The notes: generated by a model from the sequence alone, not told the origin. Shown: positions 16,519 through 24,915, counted from the first letter of the stretch. The stretch: 53,735 nt of DNA from Aeromonas caviae (GCF_000819785.1 NZ_CDBK01000004.1:1264-54998); one strand, 5' to 3'. Numbers and translations are program-made.

Positions 16519-17318
16519 TTTAGGTAAAGCCTTGCAATGTGTTTGTTCAGATTGCTGAAGATGGTGAGTAATAAATAGGGTGTTTACTCGGTCATCGAGT
16601 AAATTAGACTTTCTTTATATATCCGTGAAAAAATAACAAGCCCCGTATATTAGAACATGCTTGTGTGACGTTTTTATATGCAAGGCACCCAGGTATATGG
16701 AAGGTCCGGGTATGCTCAGTGTTGTCAGCATGAGGAGCAAACCACCCGCAGGGGCAGGGATGGCATGACTGGTACTTGGCGTCAGCGTGTTGCCCCGTGC
16801 ACGGTAATTATTGTGTCTTCGCTCATTATGAGTGTCACAACGTCCATGCTGGTCGGGAGTAAAAAGACATGGCTACCGCATCCGAAGGGCAAATCGGCAT
16901 GGGATGTGTATTTTTTGTTATTTTTCCAGGCTGACTGACAGTGTGCGTCGCACCCGATGGTCAAGGCGTCAAATTATTGATTGTGTTGGCAATGACAATG
17001 ACATTTGTTTTCCGCGCGGAAATCTATCAAAAGTGTATTTTTTTGCAACATATATCAGACAATTCCTACGGCTGATATCGGATTATTCCTTTGTTTGATC
17101 AGAAGGCACAATAAATGGCTGGGTATAAGACCGCATGTTGATAACTCAGCATGTCGGATGTTATGGCTTTGTTTCTGGCGCCTGACCAGGGTGTCGTATA
17201 AGGCGTGTCTGGCAGGGTTGACTTTTTGCTCTAATTTTATGGCTGCTGCAGTCAGAAACCCATACTGAGCTAGGCTTCACCTATCACCGCCAGGGTGAGC
17301 GTGAAGAAGGGGAGAGTG
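16519..17318. other. 800-bp AT-rich intergenic leader region
   Basis: No convincing gene. Compared with its neighbours it is clearly AT-rich. It holds a hairpin TTTACTCG-GTCAT-CGAGTAAA (16583-16603), a leftward ops-like core (16872-16879) and a 14-bp palindrome TTTCCGCGCGGAAA (17009-17022). Leftward, TTGCAA followed 16 bases later by TAGATT (about 17045 to 17018) is a weak promoter candidate for the polysaccharide operon. The open frame at 16678-16938 has no ribosome site and unusual composition, so I do not call it a gene. Confidence 0.6.
16872..16879 (-). promoter_or_regulatory. ops-like core GCGGTAGC (possible RfaH site)
   Basis: The leftward strand reads GGATGCGGTAGCCATG about 350 nt upstream of the SLBB gene. 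The 8-base centre GCGGTAGC is identical to that of the ops/JUMPstart element GGCGGTAGCGTG, the recruitment site for the antiterminator RfaH in polysaccharide operons. The outer positions do not match and the rest of a JUMPstart is not evident. Confidence 0.35.
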
Positions 17319-17525
17319 ATGAAAGCTGTGATGATGCTGATTTGTCTGTTGGGATTGGCGGGGTGTAGCTCCCAATACATCATGAGCACCAAGGATGGCA
17401 AGATGATTGCCACCGACAGCAAACCCAGGTTGGACGAGACCACAGGCATGTATCGCTATTACGATGAAGAGGGGAGGGAAGTGCATATCAACAAGGACGA
17501 CATCACCCAGATCATGGAGCGTTGA
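17319..17525 (+). CDS. YgdI/YgdR-family small lipoprotein
   Basis: 68-aa outer-membrane lipoprotein; the signal MKAVMMLICLLGLAGC ends in lipobox LAGC. The mature part (SSQYIMSTKDGKMIATDSKP, then DETTGMYRYYDEEGREVHI) is the DUF903 fold of YgdI/YgdR, whose role is unknown. The ATG at 17319 is preferred to the in-frame one at 17295 because GGGGAGAG lies just before it and the protein then starts at the signal peptide. A perfect palindromic terminator follows. Confidence 0.88.
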   Translation: MKAVMMLICLLGLAGCSSQYIMSTKDGKMIATDSKPRLDETTGMYRYYDEEGREVHINKDDITQIMER

Positions 17526-17539
17526 GGCTCTCCTCAAGC

Positions 17540-17571
17540 AACAAGGGCTGCCCGCGGGCAGCCCTTGTTAT
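17540..17571. terminator. Perfect-palindrome bidirectional terminator
   Basis: Bases 17540-17569 are fully self-complementary (AACAAGGGCTGCCC and its complement around CG). It separates the converging lipoprotein and ABC exporter genes. The flanking T tract is short on both sides. Confidence 0.8.
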
Positions 17572-17580
17572 TGTTGGTGC

Positions 17581-20500
17581 TCATGCCGTCTGGGGCACCT
17601 GACGGTTGACCTGGCCGGCAAACAGCTGGTGGAAGCGGGAGTGGGAGTTGGCCAGCAGGCTCACCGGCGAACCCTGCTCCACCACGGTGCCGGCCTCCAT
17701 CACCACCACCTTGTCCACCGACAAGAGCGGCTCCAGGTGGTGGGCGATCACCAGATAGCTGGCCTCCGGCCGGTAGCGGTAGAGCAGCTCCGCCATCTTG
17801 CGCATGCCGCCGTGATCGAGGTCCGAGGTGGCCTCGTCCAGCACGATGAGCGGGCGGCGCGACAGCAGGATGCGGGCGATCACCAGCAACTGGGTCTCGC
17901 CAGCGGAGAGTTGCAGCCTGTCGAGATCCTCGTCCAGCCGGCCGGCGCAGCGCTCGGCCAGCCCTACCCGGGCCAGTGCCTGCTCCAGTGCCGCGTCGTC
18001 ATGCTCGGTCAGGGGCGCCAGATTGGCCCGCAAGGAGCCAAAGAAGGTGAGCGGGATCTGGGAGACGGTGTCGTAGAGATCGCGCACCGCCTCCGGTGCA
18101 AGTCGTGACAGTGGCTGATTGCCGTAGAAGATCTCCCCCTGGGAGGCGGGATACATGGCCTGCAATACCCCCAGCAGGGAGCTTTTGCCTGCCCCGGTAC
18201 GCCCGCACACACCCACCTTTTCACCGGGGGCCAGCTCGAAGTTCACCTTGTGCAGTGCCCACTGGCTGGTCTGGGGGTAGCGCAGCCCCAGGTTGTCGAA
18301 GCGCACTGCGGGGTGAGGGGTGGCGAGGGCCTCTCCCTCCTGGCGTTCGCTCTCTATTTCGCTGTATTCGCGCACCCGTTCCACCGCGTTCATCACCTGT
18401 TCCACTTCGGCAAAGGTGCGGATGAGGGAGTTGAGCATGGCGGAAGCGGTAAAGGCATAGGTGATGGCAACCGCCCCCAGCAGCGGGCTGTTGCCAAAGG
18501 CCACCATGAGTGCCACGGCCCCCACCAGGGCGGCGGAGAGCAGAGTCTGGTGCATGCCGAGCCAGCGGTTGATGGAGGTGGTGGTGTACCAGCTGCGCAG
18601 GTTGTTGTCATAGTGGTGCAGCACCTGGTCCAGCGCGAAACGCTCGGCCCCGGCCAGGCGCAGGGCGGGGGCGCCGCGGATGGTCTCGCTGATGCTGATG
18701 TAGAGCGGAGAGCGCAGCACCGAGGACTGGCGCCGCAGCTTGAGTTGCACCGCCCGGTAGCGGCGCTGCAACACATAGAGCGCCCATCCCACCAGGGGGG
18801 CGATGAGCAGCAGCAGGGGAATATTGATGCCGATCACCACCACCTGCAAGGCCACGGACACCAGCATGCCGAACAGTCCCACCAGCATGGAGAGCAGCAT
18901 CTCCTGCGCCTCCCCCAGATCCCGGTCGAAGCGGTTGAGGATGCGCCCCTGGGGCACCTTGTCGAAGAAGGCCATGGGGGCGCGGCTGATGCGCCCCAGC
19001 ATGCCGTCAAACAGGGTCCAGGCCAGCTTGAGGCCGAGTTTGTAGTTGATGACTCGCACCGCCATGATGCAGGCGAGGGAGCCCGCCCCCAGCAGCACAT
19101 AGATGCCGAGCAGGGTCGTGACGTCGCTCACCTCGGCCTTGCCGCCGAGCCAGAGATCCGAGGCGATGCGCAGCCCTTCCTGGCCCAGGGTGAGCAGCAG
19201 GACGAGCAGGATGGCACCGGGGGCGGCGAGGCGCTGCCACATGAAGCCAAACAGTCCCCAGTCCACCTTGCCCTCCACCACTTTCTCCTCGCTGAACTGC
19301 TCCGCCTCCTGAGGGGGCACCGGCGGGGCGGGCTGGGGATGCTGGACAAGATCCGCCAACTGGTGGGCATCGAGCTCCACCAGGCGCCCCTGCTCGATGC
19401 GGATCACCCGATCGCACCTGGCCAGCACATCCGGGTCGTGGCTCACCAGGAGCCGGGTCGGCCCCGGCTTGAAGACGAGCCCCTGCTCCAGTACCTGGGC
19501 CGCGACCATGGGGTCGAGCGCAGACAAGGGGTTGTCCAGCAGCAGGATATCGGCCCGGGCGTAGAGGGCGCGAGCCAGGGCGACCCGCTGCTGCTGGCCG
19601 CCGGAGAGGCGGGTGCCGAGCTCGCCCACCAGGGTTTGATCCCCGTGGCTGAGCAGCGCGAGATCGGCCGTGAGGGCGCAGGCGCCGAGCACCCAACGAT
19701 AGCGCTCGGCGTGCCAGGGCTGGCCGAACAAGATGTTGTTGCGGATGGTGTCGTTCATCAGCCAGGGTTTATGGCCCAGATGGGCAACCCGGCCGTGGCG
19801 ACGGATGCTGCCGGCAAACTCGCTGTCAAAGCCGGCAACCAGATGCAGCAGGCAGCTCTTGCCCGCCCCGGTGGCCCCGGTGATCCCCACGAGCTCCCCC
19901 GGTGCGATGGCGAGGTTGGCTCCCTCGAGCACCGGTTTTTGCTGGTGCAGGGCACTGACGCCTTCCAGGTGGAGGGCCCCCGCCGGCAGGGCGGGATCAT
20001 CGAGTTCCCGATGCTGCTCCGGGCTGTTCAGGAACTCGCACAGCCGGTTGAAGCCGGTGTTGAAGTTGATCAGGGTGCGGATGAGGTAGGGCAGTCGCAT
20101 CATGGGAATGCGCAGCACGGTAAACAGGGCGATGGTGGTGAACACCTGGGGCAGGGTGAGGGTGTTGCCCGACGCCAGGTAGGTGGTGAAGGTAGCCAGG
20201 GTCACCAGCAGGGGAGTGCTCAGCATCAGCCCTTCGTTGATGGCATCGAGCCTGAGCACCCGGCCCAGCACTCCCAACTCCTGCTGGCGCTTGGTGTTGG
20301 CCGCCCGGGTGAAGAAGGGGCCAAGCCCGTTCTGGCGCACCAGCCTCAGCTTCTTGATGTATTCCGCCAGGATGCCGTTGCGCTCGTCCTGCTGACGCTT
20401 GAGCTGCTGCTCCTGCTGGTTCATGCGCCGTACCACCCGGGTGGAGATGAGCAGCAGCAGGGCCAGCACCGCGAAGCCCACCAGACCGGCACTGCCCACC

Positions 20501-21189
20501 TGCCACACCAGCAGGGCGATGGTGCCGATGAGTTGCAGCGCCATGGTGACCGGCATGGCGGGGTCAGCCAGGATCCAAGTAATGTCCCACACGTCCCGGT
20601 TGATGAGGTTCTGAACCCGGCCGCCGGCCCTGTCGTCGAAGCTCTTGCCACCCTGCTTCATCACCTTGGCGAGCAGGGATTCGGCCAGCAGACGGCGGAT
20701 GGGCACGTGCATCTTGAGGGCCAGTTGCAGGGAGTGCTCCGCCAGCATGCCGGCGGCGAGCACGGAGGCGAACAGGGCCAGGGCCAGCAGCAGCTTGTGG
20801 CCGGTGGTGGCATCGATGCCGAGCTGGGTCATGCTGTGGTTGAGCAGCCAGGGGCTGGTCAGGGTGGCGAGCATGCCGAGCAGTTGCAGCAGGGTGAGCA
20901 GGCCAATCCGTCCCTTGTAATGGCGCCAGATAAAGGCGGTCAGGGGCCAGGGGCGCACCGGCTGGCGGGCGGTGAGCGCGAGGAAGGCGTCGGCGCGGCC
21001 GTCGCGCCTGTCTTCCGGCAGCAGGGGATAGAGATCGTCGAGACTGACCTGGGGCTGGGTCAGCCCCTTGCGCAGCAGCGGGCCGGTCCAGCGATAGAAG
21101 AGGCGACTCAGCCAGCCGGCCGAGATTTCCGGATGATCCAATGGGTGTCCTTGTTGTTTTGTGTTGCTTCCATGGGCGGGGCGGCTCAT
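17581..21189 (-). CDS. One-chain MRP/ABCC-like ABC exporter, asymmetric ATPase sites
   Basis: A 1202-aa TMD-NBD-TMD-NBD protein, whereas most bacterial exporters are half-size. NBD1: Walker A GATGAGKS near 438, signature LSGGQQQRVALARAL near 530, Walker B LLLDNPLSALDP near 553. NBD2: Walker A GRTGAGKSS near 1001, signature LSAGETQ, Walker B VLDEATSDLD near 1116. NBD1 has Asn in place of the catalytic Glu, and its Q-loop region reads AHLGHKPW where MRP proteins have a PQQAW-type sequence. NBD2 keeps both. PWLMNDTIRNNILFG and FFGSLRANLAP strongly recall eukaryotic ABCC proteins. The substrate is unknown. GAGGGCGG precedes the start. The S33 hydrolase gene lies 49 bp upstream and is probably cotranscribed. 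Confidence 0.88.
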   Translation of the reverse strand: MSRPAHGSNTKQQGHPLDHPEISAGWLSRLFYRWTGPLLRKGLTQPQVSLDDLYPLLPEDRRDGRADAFLALTARQPVRPWPLTAFIWRHYKGRIGLLTLLQLLGMLATLTSPWLLNHSMTQLGIDATTGHKLLLALALFASVLAAGMLAEHSLQLALKMHVPIRRLLAESLLAKVMKQGGKSFDDRAGGRVQNLINRDVWDITWILADPAMPVTMALQLIGTIALLVWQVGSAGLVGFAVLALLLLISTRVVRRMNQQEQQLKRQQDERNGILAEYIKKLRLVRQNGLGPFFTRAANTKRQQELGVLGRVLRLDAINEGLMLSTPLLVTLATFTTYLASGNTLTLPQVFTTIALFTVLRIPMMRLPYLIRTLINFNTGFNRLCEFLNSPEQHRELDDPALPAGALHLEGVSALHQQKPVLEGANLAIAPGELVGITGATGAGKSCLLHLVAGFDSEFAGSIRRHGRVAHLGHKPWLMNDTIRNNILFGQPWHAERYRWVLGACALTADLALLSHGDQTLVGELGTRLSGGQQQRVALARALYARADILLLDNPLSALDPMVAAQVLEQGLVFKPGPTRLLVSHDPDVLARCDRVIRIEQGRLVELDAHQLADLVQHPQPAPPVPPQEAEQFSEEKVVEGKVDWGLFGFMWQRLAAPGAILLVLLLTLGQEGLRIASDLWLGGKAEVSDVTTLLGIYVLLGAGSLACIMAVRVINYKLGLKLAWTLFDGMLGRISRAPMAFFDKVPQGRILNRFDRDLGEAQEMLLSMLVGLFGMLVSVALQVVVIGINIPLLLLIAPLVGWALYVLQRRYRAVQLKLRRQSSVLRSPLYISISETIRGAPALRLAGAERFALDQVLHHYDNNLRSWYTTTSINRWLGMHQTLLSAALVGAVALMVAFGNSPLLGAVAITYAFTASAMLNSLIRTFAEVEQVMNAVERVREYSEIESERQEGEALATPHPAVRFDNLGLRYPQTSQWALHKVNFELAPGEKVGVCGRTGAGKSSLLGVLQAMYPASQGEIFYGNQPLSRLAPEAVRDLYDTVSQIPLTFFGSLRANLAPLTEHDDAALEQALARVGLAERCAGRLDEDLDRLQLSAGETQLLVIARILLSRRPLIVLDEATSDLDHGGMRKMAELLYRYRPEASYLVIAHHLEPLLSVDKVVVMEAGTVVEQGSPVSLLANSHSRFHQLFAGQVNRQVPQTA

Positions 21190-21238
21190 GGGCCGCCCTC
21201 GAACTTGTTGTCTTGCTGCAGGCGTGCGCCCGGCGGGA

Positions 21239-22516
21239 TCAGCGATCCCGGTTCATGCGGATGAGCCGGTCCAGGATCCGCTCGCCATCGACCCGCAGGC
21301 CGTTGTGTTCGTACTCGTTGGTGATCCAGGCGCGGCTGTTGCCAAGCCCCTTCAGGGTGTCGCGGCTGTAGTCAAACTCCACGTACATGTCCTCGGCATA
21401 GACGGCGCAGGCCACCGGCACAGTGTTGCGGGCCAGCTGCGCCGGGTCGTAGAGGGGACCCCAGTCCGCCTTCTGGGCCAGCAGGTGGGCGGCTTCCTTG
21501 AGCGGGATGAGCTCGCGGAACTGCTCGAACATCCAGGGGAAGATCATCTCGCCGGTAAAGGCGAAATCTTTGCCTGGCGTCCAGGCCAGGGCAGGGAACT
21601 CCCTTCTCACCCGCTCGGCCGCCCAGTTGCTGGCACTCCCTTCGCAATAGATGAGCTCGTGCAGGATGGCGAACACCGGGTTGGTGTTGAACGGCTGCAT
21701 GGCCTGCACCTGATAGAGGAAGGCGGGGTTGAGGCGTTCGCCGATGAAGGCGTCTTCCAGCAGGTAGTAAAGTGCCTCGAAGGTGCCGCTGGCCCCCAGA
21801 TCCAGCCCCTGCTGCTGCAACTGCTCCACCGTCAGGCGCTGGCCGTTGGGCAGGCGCACGTCGTGGTGGTGCAGGTGATTGGCCAGCCGGTTGGCCAGGG
21901 CCTGTGCATGGGGGAAGCGGGTGAAGAAGGCGCGGTTCTTGTCCGCCACCCGCTGGTAGGTGGCGCGGTAGACCTCATCCGCACTGCGCCCGATGGGTGC
22001 CACGCCGCCGGTGAGGTAGACCTCGTGCAGGCTCCGCGGGAACAACGAGAGATAGGTAAGGCTGCAAAAGCCGCCGAAACTCTGGCCGAGCAGGCTCCAG
22101 GGGCGCCCCGGGCTCAGCACCTCGCGAATGCATTCGGCGTCGCGCACTATGCTGTCGGCGCGAAAATGGCCGAGGTAATCCGCCTGCTCACTTGGGGTCA
22201 TCCCCGCCAGGGCGTCAGCACTGATGGGGGTGGAGTGGCCGGTGCCGCGCTGATCGAGCAGCAGCACCCGAAACTCCTGCAGGGCCCGCTTGATCCAGCC
22301 GCCATCGGCGGTCGGGCGAGGAGCGCCGAAGCCCGGGCCCCCTTGCAAATAGAGCAGCCAGGGCAGGTCATCATCCAGCTTGTCCTTGCGGCAGAGGGTG
22401 CGGCCAAACAGGGTGAGGGTCGCCTCCTCGTCGGGATGCTGGTGGTCGAGGGGCACGGTAAAAAAGTGTGGCTCGCAATGGATGCCATCCAGCACATAGT
22501 GCAAGGGGCTGCTCAT
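21239..22516 (-). CDS. Alpha/beta-hydrolase, proline iminopeptidase-like (S33)
   Basis: 425-aa serine hydrolase. YLQGGPGFG is the oxyanion-hole HGGPG-type motif of S33 peptidases, and LLGQSFGGFCSL holds the nucleophile Ser in GxSxG. The long insertion between the core halves is the cap domain of prolyl aminopeptidases. It lies immediately upstream of the ABC exporter. The ATG at 22516 follows GGGAGA; the longer frame to 22792 runs through sequence without coding character. It probably trims N-terminal proline from peptides, although S33 members also cleave esters and amides. Confidence 0.85.
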   Translation of the reverse strand: MSSPLHYVLDGIHCEPHFFTVPLDHQHPDEEATLTLFGRTLCRKDKLDDDLPWLLYLQGGPGFGAPRPTADGGWIKRALQEFRVLLLDQRGTGHSTPISADALAGMTPSEQADYLGHFRADSIVRDAECIREVLSPGRPWSLLGQSFGGFCSLTYLSLFPRSLHEVYLTGGVAPIGRSADEVYRATYQRVADKNRAFFTRFPHAQALANRLANHLHHHDVRLPNGQRLTVEQLQQQGLDLGASGTFEALYYLLEDAFIGERLNPAFLYQVQAMQPFNTNPVFAILHELIYCEGSASNWAAERVRREFPALAWTPGKDFAFTGEMIFPWMFEQFRELIPLKEAAHLLAQKADWGPLYDPAQLARNTVPVACAVYAEDMYVEFDYSRDTLKGLGNSRAWITNEYEHNGLRVDGERILDRLIRMNRDR

Positions 22517-22752
22517 CTGGGGTCTCCCTGAGGGTAGGAAAATCGTCGGTCTCATCATAGCCCTGGCGCAGGAGCGGGTCACGCCGGTTTTCCAGATTGT
22601 TAACAGAGATGGAGCCTGAGGTTGGTGTCGTACAAGGTGTGGTTTCGCCGCGGTTGACGGCGGGCTGCAACTGGACAAAGATGAGCCGCCTGCCGGGATG
22701 GGCAGGGATAGGTCAGCACCCCGGGTGCAGGAAACTGGATGGAGTTGGCTCG

Positions 22753-22887
22753 ATGAAGCCGAGATGGATACGTGTTCGCAAGAGACGCACACAGAGGGAT
22801 CCGGAGGGGGTGCTGCAGGTGGGTTTGCTGGTGTTCAGCGCCACCTGTGGTGCCACTCTGTTGCTGGCGGCCTGCAATGGCGGTTAG
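22753..22887 (+). CDS. Small basic/hydrophobic protein, 44 aa, unknown
   Basis: The frame starts at an ATG with GGAG about eight bases upstream and encodes a strongly basic N-terminus (MKPRWIRVRKRRTQRD), then a hydrophobic helix (VGLLVFSATCGATLLLAAC) ending NGG. That pattern would suit a small membrane-anchored protein with its basic end inside; LLAAC also resembles a lipobox, though it lies very close to the C-terminus. A strong terminator begins ten bases after the stop, which supports a real short transcript. I do not recognise a family. Confidence 0.45.
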   Translation: MKPRWIRVRKRRTQRDPEGVLQVGLLVFSATCGATLLLAACNGG

Positions 22888-22896
22888 CTGAGTGAA

Positions 22897-22927
22897 ACAG
22901 ACCCGCTTGTCATGAGCGGGTTTTTTC
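22897..22927 (+). terminator. Rho-independent terminator after the 44-aa gene
   Basis: ACCCGCT, a 7-base loop, AGCGGGT and a run of T. Confidence 0.88.
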
Positions 22928-23042
22928 ATGCCGGAGCAGAAGGTCGGGACCTGCCTGTAGCCCTTTGCTGGCGCGGGTTTGCGGTATGCAGAGTACGGCT
23001 GCTATGGTCAATTTACGACCGGATCCACAGAGGGAGGCGATC

Positions 23043-23264
23043 ATGAACAGTCGTGAAAAAGTCCTGGCTCATTTGGCCACAGATCACCGGGTTGCAGGAT
23101 TGACCGCCGGCGAGGCACTGGCTGGCATGAGCCACTCGATGAGTTCGCTCCTGCTGCAACAGGATCAGCACTTCTTCCGCCGCCATGCGGACGACCCTTG
23201 CCACGAAGTCGCCCGGGCCTGCTCGGCCGGACACGTATGGCATGGGGACGAAAACCACTACTAG
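23043..23264 (+). CDS. Hypothetical protein, 73 aa
   Basis: The ATG follows GGGAGGCGATC, a good ribosome site. The protein (MNSREKVLAHLATDHRV, then LTAGEALAGMSHSMSSLL) looks soluble and helical in its first half, with a His/Asp-rich tail (QHFFRRHADDPCHEVARAC, then HVWHGDENHY). Several His, Cys and Asp residues could bind a metal, but no family is recognised. It converges on the tRNA-Asn gene and shares the terminator that follows. Confidence 0.5.
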   Translation: MNSREKVLAHLATDHRVAGLTAGEALAGMSHSMSSLLLQQDQHFFRRHADDPCHEVARACSAGHVWHGDENHY

Positions 23265-23292
23265 CCCCGGCATGTGAGTAAATGACAGATGC

Positions 23293-23323
23293 AAAAAGGC
23301 CCGCTCATCTGAGCGGGCCTTTC
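23293..23323. terminator. Terminator shared by the 73-aa gene and tRNA-Phe-Asn
   Basis: AAAGGCCCGCTC and GAGCGGGCCTTT around loop ATCT, with A-rich sequence on the left, so it should stop the leftward tRNA transcript. Confidence 0.9.
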
Positions 23324-23328
23324 GAATT

Positions 23329-23404
23329 TGGCTCCTCCTACTGGACTTGAACCAGTGACATACGGATTAACAGTCCGCCGTTCTACCGACTGAACTAAGG
23401 AGGA
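23329..23404 (-). tRNA. tRNA-Asn (GTT)
   Basis: 76-nt cloverleaf with acceptor TCCTCCT/AGGAGGA, encoded CCA end and anticodon loop CTGTTAA (GTT). It lies five bases downstream of tRNA-Phe in the same transcript. Confidence 0.97.
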
Positions 23405-23409
23405 ATAGT

Positions 23410-23485
23410 TGGTGCCCAGAGACGGAATCGAACCGCCGACACGGGGATTTTCAATCCCCTGCTCTACCGACTGAGCTATCTGGGC
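23410..23485 (-). tRNA. tRNA-Phe (GAA)
   Basis: 76-nt cloverleaf starting GCCCAGATAGCTCAGTCGG, with anticodon loop TTGAAAA (GAA) and an encoded CCA end. Its promoter and 5' half, up to the end of the anticodon stem, recur almost unchanged at 30568-30651. Confidence 0.97.
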
Positions 23486-23526
23486 AACGGCGCGCATTAA
23501 ACCCTTTCTCGACTGGGGTGTCAACC
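23443..23526. repeat. Left copy of an 84-bp direct repeat (possible attachment-type end)
   Basis: Covers the promoter and 5' half of tRNA-Phe from the -35 box to the anticodon stem. It matches 30568-30651 in the same orientation with two mismatches, and the two copies bracket about 7 kb of accessory DNA. Confidence 0.85.
23496..23524 (-). promoter_or_regulatory. Promoter of the tRNA-Phe-Asn unit
   Basis: Leftward TTGACA (23519-23524), a 17-base spacer, TTTAAT (23496-23501), then the discriminator GCGCGCC, the GC-rich type used by stringently controlled stable-RNA genes. Confidence 0.85.
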
Positions 23527-23741
23527 TTGCAGCCCCAGTTTCTGGCATGTTTTTGCATAGGGTGAACCAAGTGGCGAGATAGTGTGCAAGGAGCCCCTGA
23601 CTCCACACCGGGATCCGGTTGTCGGTAGGTTCTCCTATCGAGGATTTTTCCCTTTATAGAATTGCCTTTTCGCTCTCTCTGAATCGCCCCTACTTTCCTA
23701 GACACCTCAAGAGCCTCAAACTGAGGTCAATCAGGAGGTGT

Positions 23742-23991
23742 TATGAGCAAGCAGCAACGTTACACGGAAGAATTCAAACTGGCAGCCGTCAAGCAGGTGA
23801 CTGAGCGCAATTACCCAGTAGCAGAGGTCGCTGAACGACTTGGTATTTCCAGCCACAGTCTTTATGTCTGGATCAAACGCTACAGCCAACCCGAAGCGCA
23901 GCAACAGGATGACTCCAGCCAGCAAGCCGAAATTCGGCGCCTCAAGGCTGAACTGCGTCGCGTCACCGATGAGCGAGATATCTTAAAATGA
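23742..23991 (+). pseudogene. IS3-family transposase OrfA, truncated by a 19-bp duplication
   Basis: Encodes the helix-turn-helix part of an IS3 transposase (MSKQQRYTEEFKLAAVKQV, AERLGISSHSLYVWIKRY) and part of the leucine-zipper segment. An exact 19-bp tandem duplication (23970-23988 and 23989-24007) brings in a TGA right after DERDILK. Removing one copy restores the frame as DILKKAAAYFAKLSG with the stop at 24041-24043, overlapping the orfB frame. The A6G slippery run (24004-24010) that would give the OrfAB fusion now lies beyond the premature stop. Confidence 0.85.
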
Positions 23992-24099
23992 GCGAGATAT
24001 CTTAAAAAAGGCCGCCGCGTACTTTGCCAAGCTGTCAGGGTAAGGTACGCCTTCATCCGGGAGCACGCGTCCGCACATCCCATCCGCAGACTGTGTCGG

Positions 24100-24915
24100 A
24101 TGATGAATGTCCACCTGAGCGGTTATTACGCCTGGCAGCACCAGCCTTTATTTGCCCGAGCCCTGGAAGACCAACGCCTTCTTGGCCAGATCAAGCAATG
24201 TTGGCTAGAAAGCGGGGGCATCTATGGTTATCGCAAGATCCGGGATGACCTGCGAGAAATGGGCGAGACCTGTGGGAAACACCGGGTGGCGCGATTAATG
24301 CGTCATGAAGGTTTACGTTCACAAACCGGTTATCGCCGCCGTCCCGGTCATTATGGTGGCCGGCCAACGGTGGTTGCACCGAACCATCTTGAACGCCAGT
24401 TCGATGTGACTGAGCCAAATAAGGTCTGGGTAACAGACATCACTTATATCCGAACCCATGAAGGTCGGCTCTATCTGGCCGCGGTATTGGATTTGTTCTC
24501 ACGACAAGTCATTGGTTGGTCAATGGGGCCACGTATCGACCGAGAGCTGGCCATCAGCGCGTTACTGATGGCAGTGTGGCGACGGCGACCCGAGCAGGAA
24601 GTGCTGGTTCATTCTGACCAAGGGAGCCAGTTTAGCAGCTATGACTGGCAGGATTTTTTGCGGGAGCACCGGCTCAAGGCCAGCATGAGCAGACGTGGCA
24701 ATTGTCATGATAACGCGGTGGCGGAGAGTTTCTTCCAGCTCCTAAAACGCGAGCGGATCCGACGTAAAACCTATGCGGATCGCGAGGAAGCCCGGCAGGA
24801 TGTGTTCGATTACATTGAAATGTTTTACAACCCCAAGCGCCGGCACAGTTTCAACCATGGGCTATCGCCAGTAGAGTGTGAAAAGCAATATTTCGAGCGG
24901 CTCGAAAGTGTCTAG
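24100..24915 (+). CDS. IS3-family transposase OrfB (DDE integrase domain)
   Basis: 271 aa from the first ATG; the natural frame is open from at least 24040 and is normally reached by -1 frameshifting from orfA. It has the IS3 helix-turn-helix-like start (NVHLSGYYAWQ), the HTH_21 region and the rve core with DDE residues in VTDITYIRT, VHSDQGSQF and HDNAVAESFF. The catalytic domain looks intact, but the disrupted orfA prevents a normal OrfAB fusion. It could still act on relatives if expressed with a complete orfA elsewhere. Confidence 0.92.
   Translation: MMNVHLSGYYAWQHQPLFARALEDQRLLGQIKQCWLESGGIYGYRKIRDDLREMGETCGKHRVARLMRHEGLRSQTGYRRRPGHYGGRPTVVAPNHLERQFDVTEPNKVWVTDITYIRTHEGRLYLAAVLDLFSRQVIGWSMGPRIDRELAISALLMAVWRRRPEQEVLVHSDQGSQFSSYDWQDFLREHRLKASMSRRGNCHDNAVAESFFQLLKRERIRRKTYADREEARQDVFDYIEMFYNPKRRHSFNHGLSPVECEKQYFERLESV

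Noticed and set aside
16678..16938. 86-codon frame in the capsule operon leader
   Set aside because: No ribosome site, odd composition, and it runs through the ops-like core and other leader signals on the opposite strand.
18250..21264. 1004-codon frame on the + strand opposite the ABC exporter
   Set aside because: Gln/His/Gly-rich antisense frame that mirrors the exporter codons; no domain or start signal.
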